From contig NZ_CP061800.1 in the NCBI RefSeq assembly GCF_017377395.1, positions 310,001 to 374,000 on the forward strand: a stretch of DNA of 64,000 bases, written 5' to 3'. The translations under genes and the position numbers were made by a program. How positions within the stretch are numbered: the stretch's first letter is position 1; each line of letters starts with the position of its first letter. Of this stretch, positions 8,374-16,284 are shown piece after piece. The notes below the pieces were generated by a model. The model did not search any database, was not told the origin of the DNA, and saw nothing but the letters and a program-made list of their open reading frames with translations. Source of the DNA: Desulfonema magnum (lineage in GTDB: Bacteria; Desulfobacterota; Desulfobacteria; Desulfobacterales; 4be13).

Positions 8374-8855
8374 ATGCCATATTTTATTTACAATAATCAT
8401 CGTTTGTTTTACCGTGAACAAGGTAACGGACAGTTATTATTGATTTTGCCAGGCAATACAGCATCTTCGGCCTGTCTTCAAAGTGAGCTTGAATATTTTG
8501 GCAGACATTATCATGTGGTTTCTTTTGACTTTATGGGAACGGGTCGGTCTGATCGAATGAGTTCCTGGCCCGAGGATTGGTGGAAACAAGGCGCGGACCA
8601 GGCAGCAGCCCTGCTTGATCACTTGGGCACGGACAGCTGAATGGCCGCCTGAAAGAGATTCTTTGCCCGGTCTTACTCACCGCAAGTTTGTTGGACAATG
8701 ATCTCCCAAATGTGACCGGCCAGCTCATCACCATGTCAGAACAGATTGCTGACACCCGGATTTTTATGATGAAAAAAGGTGGTCATCCCCTGATGCGGAC
8801 CTGCCCGGAAGACTTCCGTGAACTGAGTGATTATTTTTTGAGGCAGATAAGATAA
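8374..8855 (+). pseudogene. Alpha/beta hydrolase pseudogene with internal deletion
   Basis: The first frame (8374-8640) gives an alpha/beta-hydrolase N-terminus: GNGQLLLILPGN, then VVSFDFMGTGRSDR. It stops right after LLDHLGTDS. The C-terminal part continues in another frame from about 8640 (RLKEILCPVLLTASLLDND, then MKKGGHPLM with the catalytic-type His, ending at 8855). The segment that should carry the nucleophile elbow (GxSxG) is gone, so about 100 residues were deleted with loss of frame. The product is almost certainly not an active hydrolase. AAAGGA precedes the ATG. Confidence 0.7.
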
Positions 8856-9102
8856 AGCCGGAGATCAGCCAGGGCAGCCAGGGCATCAATCCTCTGGCTG
8901 AAAAAGAAAGCAGTCTGAAGACAGCTTCGGAGCCTGCTTTCGCTTTCAATCGGGCATCAGACTTGCGAGGTTTTGGAAACCTCGCAGGTCTTTACCCATC
9001 AGAATCAATTTGGTCATGTACTCGTACTGCAATGCATCCAGGATGTTTTGTACTCCGGAAGTCATACGGAGAAAAACATGGACGCGAAGCGTCCCGGCTG
9101 CA

Positions 9103-9236
9103 TTCCCACGCTTTGGGTCACTGCCATTAAGTTAAGCTTCCGGAGTGCGAAAATTATTTTTCGCATCCTTGCCGGAAACTCTTTTTGACACCCCGGATGA
9201 GTCTTAACTTAATAGCAGTGACCCAAAGCGTGGGAA
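9103..9236. repeat. Inverted-repeat element abutting the Nudix gene
   Basis: TTCCCACGCTTTGGGTCACT at 9103 pairs with AGTGACCCAAAGCGTGGGAA ending at 9236, with a further ATTAAGTTAAG arm, giving near-perfect 34-bp arms. The centre has a CCGGAGTGCGAAAATTATT palindrome. It ends four bases before the first ATG of the next gene. No gene is seen in 8856-9240. Confidence 0.8.
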
Positions 9237-9240
9237 CGAT

Positions 9241-10146
9241 ATGGATGAGCTTTTGCAGATTTATGATATGGAAAGAACTGAAAAGGCACAGGCGTCAGGA
9301 ATGAATGCACCAGCAGAAAACTTTTATTTGTTAAATGATCCAAAAATTCTGACGGAACATATGCTTCATGTTCTGTGGGAGAGAAATCAACTTAAACCCT
9401 TTTTTTCAACTGAGGATAATTTGTTCAGCCCGTCCGCTGTTCTGCTTTTGCTGGGTCAGCAGTGCGGTGAAAATAAAACTTCATCAGAACCCTGTCTGAT
9501 CTTAAACAAACGATCCCGGAAAGTCAGGCAGCCCGGAGACCTTTGCTGTCCCGGCGGAAGCGTATCGCCCCGTTTGGATGCCTGTCTTTCAACGCTTCTG
9601 ACTTTGCCGGGTTTTCCGCTGATGCGCTGGCCCTGCTGGTCTCAGTGGCGTGATCGCTATCCGGATGAGGCCCGTATGCTGAAACTTCTTTTTGCCACGG
9701 GACTCCGGGAGTGCTTTGAGGAAATGCGCCTGAACCCCTTTGGGGTTCAGCTTATGGGACCGCTTCCGCCGCGGCGGCTTCTGATGTTCAGACGGGTTAT
9801 TTTTCCTATGGCCGCGTGGATTCCCCGGCAAAAACGCTTTGCTGTGAACTGGGAAGTTGAAAAAGTGGTTTATATTCCTCTGCGATATTTGTTGAACCCT
9901 GATTCCCATGCATGTTACCGGGTGCAATTCACGCCTTATATTGAAAGGAAGCTTCATCGAAAAACTCAGGATTTTCCGTGTATTGTATATAAAAATCAGA
10001 ACGAAAATGAACTGCTCTGGGGTGCCACTTATCATATCGTCATTGGTTTTTTAGAGATGATCTTCGGTTTCAAACCGCCTGATATGGCATCCCTTTCTGT
10101 GATCCACGGTGTCATGGAGGAAAATTATCTTACAGGGAGCGGATGA
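9241..10146 (+). CDS. Nudix hydrolase, NUDT7/8 (CoA pyrophosphatase)-like, with split Nudix box
   Basis: A 301-residue protein. LILNKRSRKVRQPGDLCCPG near residue 85 resembles the entry to the Nudix fold in CoA-diphosphatase relatives. The box starts GGSVSPRLDA and its second half, ATGLRECFEEM (REUxEE), comes about 50 residues later, so an insertion splits the usual 23-residue motif. The Nudix family hydrolyses nucleoside diphosphates linked to another group; the substrate here is unproven. The first ATG abuts a repeat with no ribosome site; ATGs at 9271 or 9301 (AGGA just ahead) are alternatives. The metallophosphoesterase gene begins two bases after its stop, so they form an operon. Confidence 0.65.
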   Translation: MDELLQIYDMERTEKAQASGMNAPAENFYLLNDPKILTEHMLHVLWERNQLKPFFSTEDNLFSPSAVLLLLGQQCGENKTSSEPCLILNKRSRKVRQPGDLCCPGGSVSPRLDACLSTLLTLPGFPLMRWPCWSQWRDRYPDEARMLKLLFATGLRECFEEMRLNPFGVQLMGPLPPRRLLMFRRVIFPMAAWIPRQKRFAVNWEVEKVVYIPLRYLLNPDSHACYRVQFTPYIERKLHRKTQDFPCIVYKNQNENELLWGATYHIVIGFLEMIFGFKPPDMASLSVIHGVMEENYLTGSG

Positions 10147-10147
10147 A

Positions 10148-11044
10148 ATGAAAATACTTTTCACATCAGATATTCACGCGAGTGACACTCATCTTTTTTC
10201 CATGATTTCAATAGCGGAAAAAGCAAAAGTTGACTGTGTTATCATCGGAGGGGATATTATCCCTCATTATTTACCCAATACACATAAAGCAGGCATCTTA
10301 CAGGCGCAGGAAATATATCTCCGGGATGTTTTTCTCCCTGCTGTTGAACAGTTTAAAGAGAAAAGAGATATTCCCATTTACCTAGACCTCGGGAATGACG
10401 ATTTCAAAGACAATCGAAAAATGCTTGAAGTCCATGACGGAAACCTCTTCCATTTGCTGCATATGCGGAAACATCCGCTTACGGACACCGTGGATATTCT
10501 CGGCTATATGAATGTTCCGCCGACACCCTTCTGGAGAAAAGATTGGGAAAAACCGGATTCATCAGGCCAGCTTTACGCACCGGGAAATATTATCACCTTA
10601 AACGGAAGTGTCTCAGTCGGCGGCATGTTAAAGGAGACTGTCCTTGACTTAAATTCAGATGACACCATTGAGAATGAACTGTCTCTCTTGTCAGAAACCA
10701 TTGAGAAGCCGTTCATCTTTGTTTCGCATAGTCCGCCATATCGGACCCCCCTGGATGTGATATACGACGGAACGCATGTGGGGAGTCTCGCTATAAAAGA
10801 ATTTATAGAAACCTGGTCTGAAAACGGTCAGCTTGTCGCATCCCTTCACGGACATATCCATGAGTCCCCGAGCCGGTCAGGCTCAGTCCTTACGAAGATA
10901 GGAAATTCAGTCTGTATCAATCCGGGACAGGGTAACGGAAAGGGAGCAGCGTTCCGATATGTGATTTTCAGATTGGCATATGAGGAAATGCCTCCGTCTT
11001 TTCAGATGCTTTATGAACCGGATTCGTTCATCTGCACGGATTAG
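10148..11044 (+). CDS. Calcineurin-like metallophosphoesterase
   Basis: A 298-residue protein. Metal-binding motifs appear in order: SDIHASD (DxH) near residue 6, GGDIIP (GDxx) near 34, LGNDD (GNHD-type, His replaced by Asp), VSHSPPY near 195 and HGHIHES (GHxH) near 235. The calcineurin-like family is broad (phosphodiesterases, nucleotidases), so the substrate is open. The ATG at 10148 has GGGAGCGG upstream and follows the Nudix stop by one base. A longer reading from 10109 would overlap the Nudix gene without a ribosome site. Confidence 0.8.
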   Translation: MKILFTSDIHASDTHLFSMISIAEKAKVDCVIIGGDIIPHYLPNTHKAGILQAQEIYLRDVFLPAVEQFKEKRDIPIYLDLGNDDFKDNRKMLEVHDGNLFHLLHMRKHPLTDTVDILGYMNVPPTPFWRKDWEKPDSSGQLYAPGNIITLNGSVSVGGMLKETVLDLNSDDTIENELSLLSETIEKPFIFVSHSPPYRTPLDVIYDGTHVGSLAIKEFIETWSENGQLVASLHGHIHESPSRSGSVLTKIGNSVCINPGQGNGKGAAFRYVIFRLAYEEMPPSFQMLYEPDSFICTD

Positions 11045-11066
11045 TGATAAGCAAGGATTTTCGAGT

Positions 11067-11257
11067 GTAAGTACCTCAGCAAAAGTTTTGTACCTAATTT
11101 ATAATCAGTAGATCGAAAAGTTTCCGGACTGTGTGCGGTGCAGCAGAGAAACCCGGCTTTTTTTCCCCGGACAGAAGGCTCCCCCCGCCGGAAAAAGCCG
11201 GGTTTCTCCCCCGTTCGCCGTGTCTGTCCCGCGACAGCCCGAAAACTTTTCTGATCT
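11067..11257. repeat. Composite hairpin element: type I left end, type II right end
   Basis: TAAGTACCTCAGCAAAAG (type I end) is followed by ATCAGTAGATCGAAAAG (type II end). The usual AGAAACCCGGC and AGCCGGGTTTCTC arms follow, then CCCGAAAACTTTTCTGATCTG. This suggests the type II element inserted into, or recombined with, a type I copy. Confidence 0.7.
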
Positions 11258-11560
11258 GCCGGACGGGGTTTGCAACCCATATGCATCAGGCTAAGATTAC
11301 AACCTACTGTTTTTATTAACTCTGATTTTGCCGGACGGGGTTTGCAACCCCGTCCGGAATATTTTCCGGATCGCCGCCCGCAAACGTTTCGGACGGGGTT
11401 GCAAACCCCGTCCGGCAGCCGTCCCGCATTCTTAGCCTGATGCATATGGGTTTGCAACCCCGTCCAAAATATTTTCCGACCCCCGAAAACAAACGTTTCG
11501 GACGGGGTTGCAAACCCCGTCCGGCAGTCTTAGCCTGATGCATATGGGCTGCAAACCTGC
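11258..11560. repeat. Cluster of GGACGGGGTTTGCAACCC palindromes
   Basis: Several copies of the palindrome GGACGGGGTTTGCAACCCCG, or of its inverse form, lie at about 11264, 11333, 11391, 11449 and 11501. They are separated by ATATTTTCCGGA and CTTAGCCTGATGCATATGGG pieces that are themselves repeated. One more copy is at 54053. There is no coding potential. Confidence 0.75.
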
Positions 11561-11594
11561 TTGCTACAAATATGCCGCACTTACAGGGTTTGTT

Positions 11595-11708
11595 TTCCCG
11601 CTCGGTAATAAATCCTTGACTTCGAACTGATCTGATATATAATATTCCCGAACGGTAAAAAATGATATGATAGCATTACAGAATGAAAAAAATTTTCCCG
11701 AACGGTAA
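11595..11708 (+). promoter_or_regulatory. hipBA promoter with three 50-bp-spaced operators
   Basis: A TTGACT (11616) and TATAAT (11638) with a 16-base spacer form a strong sigma-70 promoter. Three dyads of the form TTCCCGNNCGGTAA start at 11595, 11645 and 11695, exactly 50 bp apart. The first is upstream of the -35, the second begins just after the -10, and the third lies close to the hipB start. Multiple HipB operators are known for hipBA autorepression, so these are the likely HipB sites. Confidence 0.75.
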
Positions 11709-11712
11709 TATT

Positions 11713-11925
11713 ATGAATGACATAAAAGAAATCGGGTATATCATCAGAAAAAAACGCAGGGAATACGGACTCACACAGGTTGAAGCCGCTGGTCTGTGTA
11801 ATGTGGGTGTCCGTTTCATGTCGGAACTTGAGAACGGAAAACCCACGCTTCAGGTGGGCAAGGTGCTGCATGTGCTGGAGGCATACGGATTTTCAGTGAC
11901 AATTACCCACAGGGAAGATTTATGA
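11713..11925 (+). CDS. hipB: HipB-like antitoxin, XRE-family HTH
   Basis: A 70-residue helix-turn-helix protein. IGYIIRKKRREYGLTQVEAA leads into the recognition helix (NVGVRFMSELENGKPT), and VLHVLEAYGFSVTI follows. This is the compact HipB form: an antitoxin that represses its own operon and binds HipA. The ATG at 11713 lies just after operator three; an ATG at 11683 would put the operator inside the gene. The stop overlaps the hipA start by four bases, so translation is coupled. Both genes look intact. Confidence 0.8.
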   Translation: MNDIKEIGYIIRKKRREYGLTQVEAAGLCNVGVRFMSELENGKPTLQVGKVLHVLEAYGFSVTITHREDL

Positions 11926-13157
11926 AAACACTTCGGGTGTTCCTGAACGACAGGCCGGTCGGCGAATTGCGCTCTGATAAAAAAAGAAGACTTGTTTTTC
12001 AGTATCATCGGGAATATCTCGGAGCCTCGGACGCACATCCGCTCTCCCTGTCGCTTCCGCTCGGAGAATTACCTTTTGAGGAAGATATCGCCCGTCCGTT
12101 TTTCTCCAATCTGCTTCCGGAGGGCGATATTCGGACGATCATTGCCAGGTTCGTCAGGGTGTCAGGGAAGAACGACATGGCGCTTCTTGAAAAGATCGGC
12201 GGAGAGTGTGCCGGTGCTGTTTCCGTTCTGCCGGAGGGATTCGTACCGGAGAAAAAAGGCGGCTACATTCGGCTTTCCCGGGATGAGCTTGATTCAATGA
12301 TGGCGGCGGACACAGGCAGACCCCTGCTGATTAACCGGGAGGAGCTTCGGCTTTCCCTCGCGGGAGCCCAGGACAAACTGCCGGTCTTCATAAAAGACGG
12401 CGAATATTTTCTTCCCACGGGGAACATGCCGAGTTCTCATATCATCAAACCCCGCAACCGCTATTTCGGGGGGACTGTGCAGAATGAGGCGTTTTGCATG
12501 AAACTTGCCAAAGCCGCGGGGCTTCCGGTTCCCGGGAGTCATATCTGGAAAGGTGAGAAGAACATTGCCTATGTGGTGGAACGATATGACAGGGCGAGAG
12601 ATGCGGAGGGAAATATCTCACGGATCCACCAGGAGGATTTCTGCCAGGCCATGGGATATCTGCCGGATCAGAAATACGAAAGCGAGGGAGGCCCGGGTCT
12701 GGCGGAATGTTTTTCCCTGTTGGAAAAGTTCAGCGCACAGCCGATCAGGGACAGGAAGAATTTTATCAGTTGGGTAATTTTTAACTTCCTTATCGGAAAC
12801 GCTGACGCACATGCGAAGAACATATCTCTCCTGTTCAGACACGGGAAAATATATCTTGCCCCGTTCTACGATCTCATGTCAACGCTTGTATATCCCGAAC
12901 TGTCACAGAAGATGTCCATGAAGATCGGCAAGGAAAACCGCTACAAATGGACACGGAAAAGGCATTGGGAGAGATTTGCAAGGGGGATCGGCATGAAACC
13001 CCGGTTTGTATTTTCGATTGCCGAGGATATGGCGGAAAGGCTTAAAACAGAGTCGGCAGACATCGCAGGAGCGTTTGCTTCCTGGTACGCCGAAAAAGAA
13101 CTGATTGAAAAGATAGGCAATATTATTGAGAAGCATACTTCGTCTTTTGAATGGTGA
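11922..13157 (+). CDS. hipA: HipA-like serine/threonine kinase toxin
   Basis: A 411-residue protein with full HipA architecture. The N-subdomain-1 couple-HipA region (LRVFLNDRPVGELR, then FFSNLLPEGDIR) covers about residues 1-110. LSLAGAQDKLPV near 145 carries the phosphate-binding loop, and SSHIIKPRN is a typical ATP-site strand. The catalytic stretch NFLIGNADAHAKNIS lies near 288, followed by LAPFYDLMST (metal-binding Asp). HipA phosphorylates aminoacyl-tRNA synthetases (GltX in E. coli) and causes growth arrest; the local target is unknown. All key residues are present, so the toxin is likely active. Confidence 0.85.
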   Translation: MKTLRVFLNDRPVGELRSDKKRRLVFQYHREYLGASDAHPLSLSLPLGELPFEEDIARPFFSNLLPEGDIRTIIARFVRVSGKNDMALLEKIGGECAGAVSVLPEGFVPEKKGGYIRLSRDELDSMMAADTGRPLLINREELRLSLAGAQDKLPVFIKDGEYFLPTGNMPSSHIIKPRNRYFGGTVQNEAFCMKLAKAAGLPVPGSHIWKGEKNIAYVVERYDRARDAEGNISRIHQEDFCQAMGYLPDQKYESEGGPGLAECFSLLEKFSAQPIRDRKNFISWVIFNFLIGNADAHAKNISLLFRHGKIYLAPFYDLMSTLVYPELSQKMSMKIGKENRYKWTRKRHWERFARGIGMKPRFVFSIAEDMAERLKTESADIAGAFASWYAEKELIEKIGNIIEKHTSSFEW

Positions 13158-13201
13158 ACACTTTGTTCTTATTGTGTTTATGATTCGGAAATGTCGAAAT
13201 T

Positions 13202-13438
13202 TCAGATTGTTCTGCCAGGCTTCTCGGAATTGCGCTTTGTCCGGCACCGGTCGTCTTCGCAGATCAGGATGTTCTTGTTTGTCCGAAGGAGGAGATTGCC
13301 GCAGAGAGGGCAGCAATGAAAATGATCGCCTTTGGCATGAACGAGGGGAGCTTTTTTGTACGCGGCATGAAGCTGCTCTTCCAGCAATTCCAATTCGGGT
13401 TCGGCAATGTGTTCAATAAACTCTCTTTCGGTCAGCAC
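13202..13438 (-). pseudogene. Zinc-finger fragment related to the REase-like protein at 22420
   Basis: A 78-residue frame (GTG start, open further upstream to about 13490). Its tail HFHCCPLCGNLL, about 15 residues, then CEDDRC matches the layout of HQCSNCGGLL...CVVSNCR in the gene at 22420-23574, and both follow a helical EFI-x-H segment. It lacks the N-terminal domain and the nuclease-like C-terminus. I read it as the remnant of a diverged paralogue left downstream of hipA; this is a tentative family link. Confidence 0.4.
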
Positions 13439-13508
13439 GAGCTTGGCGATCTTCGGCGGAGTGCAATGTGAGACTTCTGGGCATCGAAATTTTTAGGTCA
13501 TGTAAGAA

Positions 13509-13569
13509 ATCTGGATATCAAACCTTGTCTGACGAATTGATTCAGACAATTAAGCTCTATATCCAGAAT
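13509..13569 (-). terminator. Hairpin downstream of the DUF4384 lipoprotein
   Basis: TCTGGATATCAAA and TATATCCAGA pair around an inner GTCTGA / TCAGAC stem. It lies 25-80 bases past the stop at 13591. No T-run follows on the minus strand, so its terminator role is uncertain. Confidence 0.35.
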
Positions 13570-13590
13570 CTCTGCGGGACAATGACATTG

Positions 13591-14196
13591 TCATTTATGC
13601 ATAATCTGAAGTTTCTTGACTAAAAGTCCTTTTATATTAAAATCTCGTGTGCCGGCAATGCCTCTGTGCGAACAACTCATAACTTTTCTACAGATTTTTT
13701 TGGGACTTCGAAGTTCTTTCTCATAGCCCAGTAACACGAACAGCTTCTTCCCTCTATTTGGGCCGAGGCCAAACAAGTGATTCGAAGAGGGAATGCGATA
13801 TTCCCTACCGGATATTACCGGATTGCCAATCTCATTGATATTAGGATTCGGGAAGATTTCTATCATTTTGCCTGTTCTGTCTGTTTGAAAAATATAAACA
13901 TAAGCTGATGTTTCAGCTTTGAAAACAACAAGATATCTGTCATTTTCTGTGAGTACGTCTCCATCCATGACTTCTGCTATCTTATTTTTTCCAACCATTT
14001 TAAAAATTTTTAGGTGAACCTGTGGCTTAACAGCTTCTGCGAATTCTTTCTTCGGATACCGAACACCGCTGATAGCTCTTAAAGAAGTGTCCGACTCAAG
14101 TTTCTTTTTATCTAATTCGCCTGCACAGGCGGTTATAAACCATGTACAGATCCATCCGATGATCAAAAAACGATTTGCAAAACTTTTTGATATCAT
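13591..14196 (-). CDS. DUF4384-type lipoprotein
   Basis: A 201-residue lipoprotein: a hydrophobic N-terminus ending in the lipobox ITAC, then a DUF4384-like domain (GDVLTENDRYLVVFKAE, AYVYIFQTDRTGKMIEIFPN, NPVISGREYRIPS, FVLLGYEKEL). I chose the ATG at 14196 (AAGGAAAAAG upstream, lipobox at the proper distance) over 14250. It shares the DUF4384 core with the preceding gene, whose stop is 127 bases upstream. DUF4384 domains are often found with caspase-like and kinase proteins; their biochemical role is not settled. Confidence 0.7.
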   Translation of the reverse strand: MISKSFANRFLIIGWICTWFITACAGELDKKKLESDTSLRAISGVRYPKKEFAEAVKPQVHLKIFKMVGKNKIAEVMDGDVLTENDRYLVVFKAETSAYVYIFQTDRTGKMIEIFPNPNINEIGNPVISGREYRIPSSNHLFGLGPNRGKKLFVLLGYEKELRSPKKICRKVMSCSHRGIAGTRDFNIKGLLVKKLQIMHK

Positions 14197-14323
14197 ATTC
14201 TTTTTCCTTACATTTTGAAAAGCCAGGTTTTTATCTGAAAATATTTGCATGACCGGGGGAAAAACCCGGCTTTTTTATGAGCGTTTATTATTGAATATCA
14301 GCTAATGGGATTGATGCTGTCTG

Positions 14324-15709
14324 TCACTCCTCTCCGCCATGCCTGAAATGAAACATTTTATAACATACACTTTTTAACGCAGTCTTATCCCTCAGTTTTA
14401 ATCTCTCAACAATTTCTGTAAGTTTTGCTTTGCGTATCGCAGGGTCAACCGCTTTCGCAACTTCGCCAAATAAGTTTTCAATATCTCTCGCCCGCCAGGG
14501 AGAGGCAATTACATAAACGATTTCCTTCGGCATATTCATAGTTTCGGAAAGAGAAAATTCATCCAGATAAAATCCATCATCACCCGGAGGAATATGATAA
14601 GGAAATTCATCAGGTCGGAGCGGATTATTATAGCCAGGATTCCATTGAGGATTTGGAAACATAGCATCCAGATTGCCCTGATAGTCCTCCTGATAAGCAT
14701 AGAGATACAATGGATACTGTGGAGAATTACACGAAATTATGAGCTTGTAGTTATCGTTGTGATCCAAAACTGTCTCAGCAAGTTGTGGAGAATCAGAAGG
14801 CAGAGTGACAGCTTCACCCTGCCTCATAAACTCGAAATTTACTGTAAACTGAATGGGGGTATTCAATTTTTTTTGAAGTTGGGCAAATTCATCACCATCC
14901 TCTCCTGCGCCCTTCTGGAGCAGTTTTTCGGCTTTGAAAAAATCCCCGTTTTCAAGGCAGGCAATAATGTCCTGATCCTGATGCCATGCTGTCAGAGCAA
15001 ACAGAACTACTACCACGATGACCGCAATGATACTGATAAAAAAACTGCGATGAGAGTGTGTTGGCGCAGAAACCGTTTGCGGAACTTTGTCTTCTTGGAG
15101 AGAGGCTTCAAAGAGAATGTTTATTAATTGGGGAAGTTCGGTGGGTCTGACCCTGAGAATCGTCTTCTTTTCAAAAGCAAAGGAATCGGATAATTTTTCA
15201 ACTTGTTCGAGATTCAGTAAATCAGCATCTCTTTCTTTAAGGGCATCTTCAATTGACGGAGTTATATTTTGACTGGGAACGATAAATAGTCCGTCGTTTT
15301 CGTTCAAAAAAGCATCCAATTTGAGTTTGAAGCTGTCTTGATTAACAGATAACAAATCAGGCCCTGAAACGCCCCTACCAATAAAACCCGTACACCAGAT
15401 ATCTCCTTTTCTGTTTTTTTGCAAAAGTTTCCTTGAGCAACTTACATTAGCCAAAAGATAAGCCAGATGCAGAGAATCTCCTTGATATGTTTCATCCTTA
15501 TCTTTTTTTTCATACAATATTTTCTTTGAACCAATGGACTTAGGGGTAAAATGGGAAACTACGGAATGGAGGTATTTTTCGCTGGTTACCGAAACTTTTT
15601 CAATGGCATTATAGCCCTCTTGTTTTCGATCCATCGCTTTGTATCTTCCGCATCCGATAAAAGGGGGTTGTTCTAGCGGATTTACATTCGGGTATGCAAA
15701 ATGACACAT
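14324..15709 (-). CDS. Membrane protein: Lon(S16)-like domain, one TM helix, DUF4384
   Basis: A 461-residue protein. Residues about 60-140 resemble the Lon proteolytic fold: YQGDSLHLAYLLA (Ser position), KGDIWCTGFIG, then FKLKLDAFLNENDGLFIVPS (Lys position). A single transmembrane helix, SFFISIIAVIVVVVLFALTA, lies near 215-235. After it comes a DUF4384 domain (LIISCNSPQYPLYLYAYQED, AMFPNPQWNPGY, IVYVIASPWRAR). The ATG at 15709 has GGAG upstream and overlaps the preceding TGA by one base. An architecture of cytosolic Lon-like sensor, membrane helix and external DUF4384 suggests signalling across the membrane, but no function is proven. Confidence 0.6.
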   Translation of the reverse strand: MCHFAYPNVNPLEQPPFIGCGRYKAMDRKQEGYNAIEKVSVTSEKYLHSVVSHFTPKSIGSKKILYEKKDKDETYQGDSLHLAYLLANVSCSRKLLQKNRKGDIWCTGFIGRGVSGPDLLSVNQDSFKLKLDAFLNENDGLFIVPSQNITPSIEDALKERDADLLNLEQVEKLSDSFAFEKKTILRVRPTELPQLINILFEASLQEDKVPQTVSAPTHSHRSFFISIIAVIVVVVLFALTAWHQDQDIIACLENGDFFKAEKLLQKGAGEDGDEFAQLQKKLNTPIQFTVNFEFMRQGEAVTLPSDSPQLAETVLDHNDNYKLIISCNSPQYPLYLYAYQEDYQGNLDAMFPNPQWNPGYNNPLRPDEFPYHIPPGDDGFYLDEFSLSETMNMPKEIVYVIASPWRARDIENLFGEVAKAVDPAIRKAKLTEIVERLKLRDKTALKSVCYKMFHFRHGGEE

Positions 15710-16284
15710 CACAGTTTCTCCACAAAAACAGATATGGCCCATTTACGAGCGCATGGGTTGAAGCCAAGCTCCTGTTCATAAAAATTTTTTTTCCCTTCAA
15801 GATCGGAACCAAGGCAGTCTTTAAAAAGCGTTTCATGGGTATCAGGATCAACAAACCATGCCCACAAATTGCTAGAAAACAGTATGTTCGCATTCCATTT
15901 CAGGTGGATAAAAGCTGATGAAGAGCTGTCCTCCCCCTGCCAGTAGCAGGAAATATTGATATATTGGCCATAGTCCATCTTAAATGTTTCCTCTTGGGGG
16001 CCGATATCTGCTGCCGTGACCACCTCTCCTGCCCATTGCGGCTTCCATGGAAGAGATAGCCAAGTTTTTAGTTTAGGCAATAAATTTTCAGCCTTTGAAC
16101 GAAGTAACATTTCTGTTATTTTTACGTGGAAACCTTCGACATCAGCTCCTGATGCACGAAGTGATTCTCGAATTTCATCAATAGGCATAAGATTAATAAT
16201 ATCCGGATCGCATTCCAGTTCTTGGGAAAATCTTTCCAGCCACGCAATGGCATTTTTCTTAATATCTTTTTGAAGTTCAGACAT
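15709..16284 (-). CDS. Unknown protein translated with the sigma-like factor
   Basis: A 191-residue soluble protein. The helical N-terminus (AIAWLERFSQELECDPDI) is followed by a Trp-rich C-terminal half (ISCYWQGEDSSSSAFIHLKW, LWAWFVDPDT). I recognise no family. It starts eight bases inside the end of the sigma-like gene and its stop overlaps the next start, so the three are translationally coupled. Its position between a sigma-like factor and a membrane protein would fit an anti-sigma or adaptor role, which is an inference from context only. Confidence 0.6.
   Translation of the reverse strand: MSELQKDIKKNAIAWLERFSQELECDPDIINLMPIDEIRESLRASGADVEGFHVKITEMLLRSKAENLLPKLKTWLSLPWKPQWAGEVVTAADIGPQEETFKMDYGQYINISCYWQGEDSSSSAFIHLKWNANILFSSNLWAWFVDPDTHETLFKDCLGSDLEGKKNFYEQELGFNPCARKWAISVFVEKL

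Noticed and set aside
8374..8855. Selenocysteine at the TGA ending the hydrolase frame (8638-8640)
   Set aside because: Another in-frame stop follows within five codons, no bSECIS-like hairpin is present, and the nucleophile region is deleted, so it is a pseudogene.
11041..11457. Minus-strand 138-codon ORF and overlapping plus-strand frames
   Set aside because: They are built from GGACGGGGTTTGCAACCC palindromes and hairpin arms. There is no start signal, and similar frames arise wherever these repeats occur.
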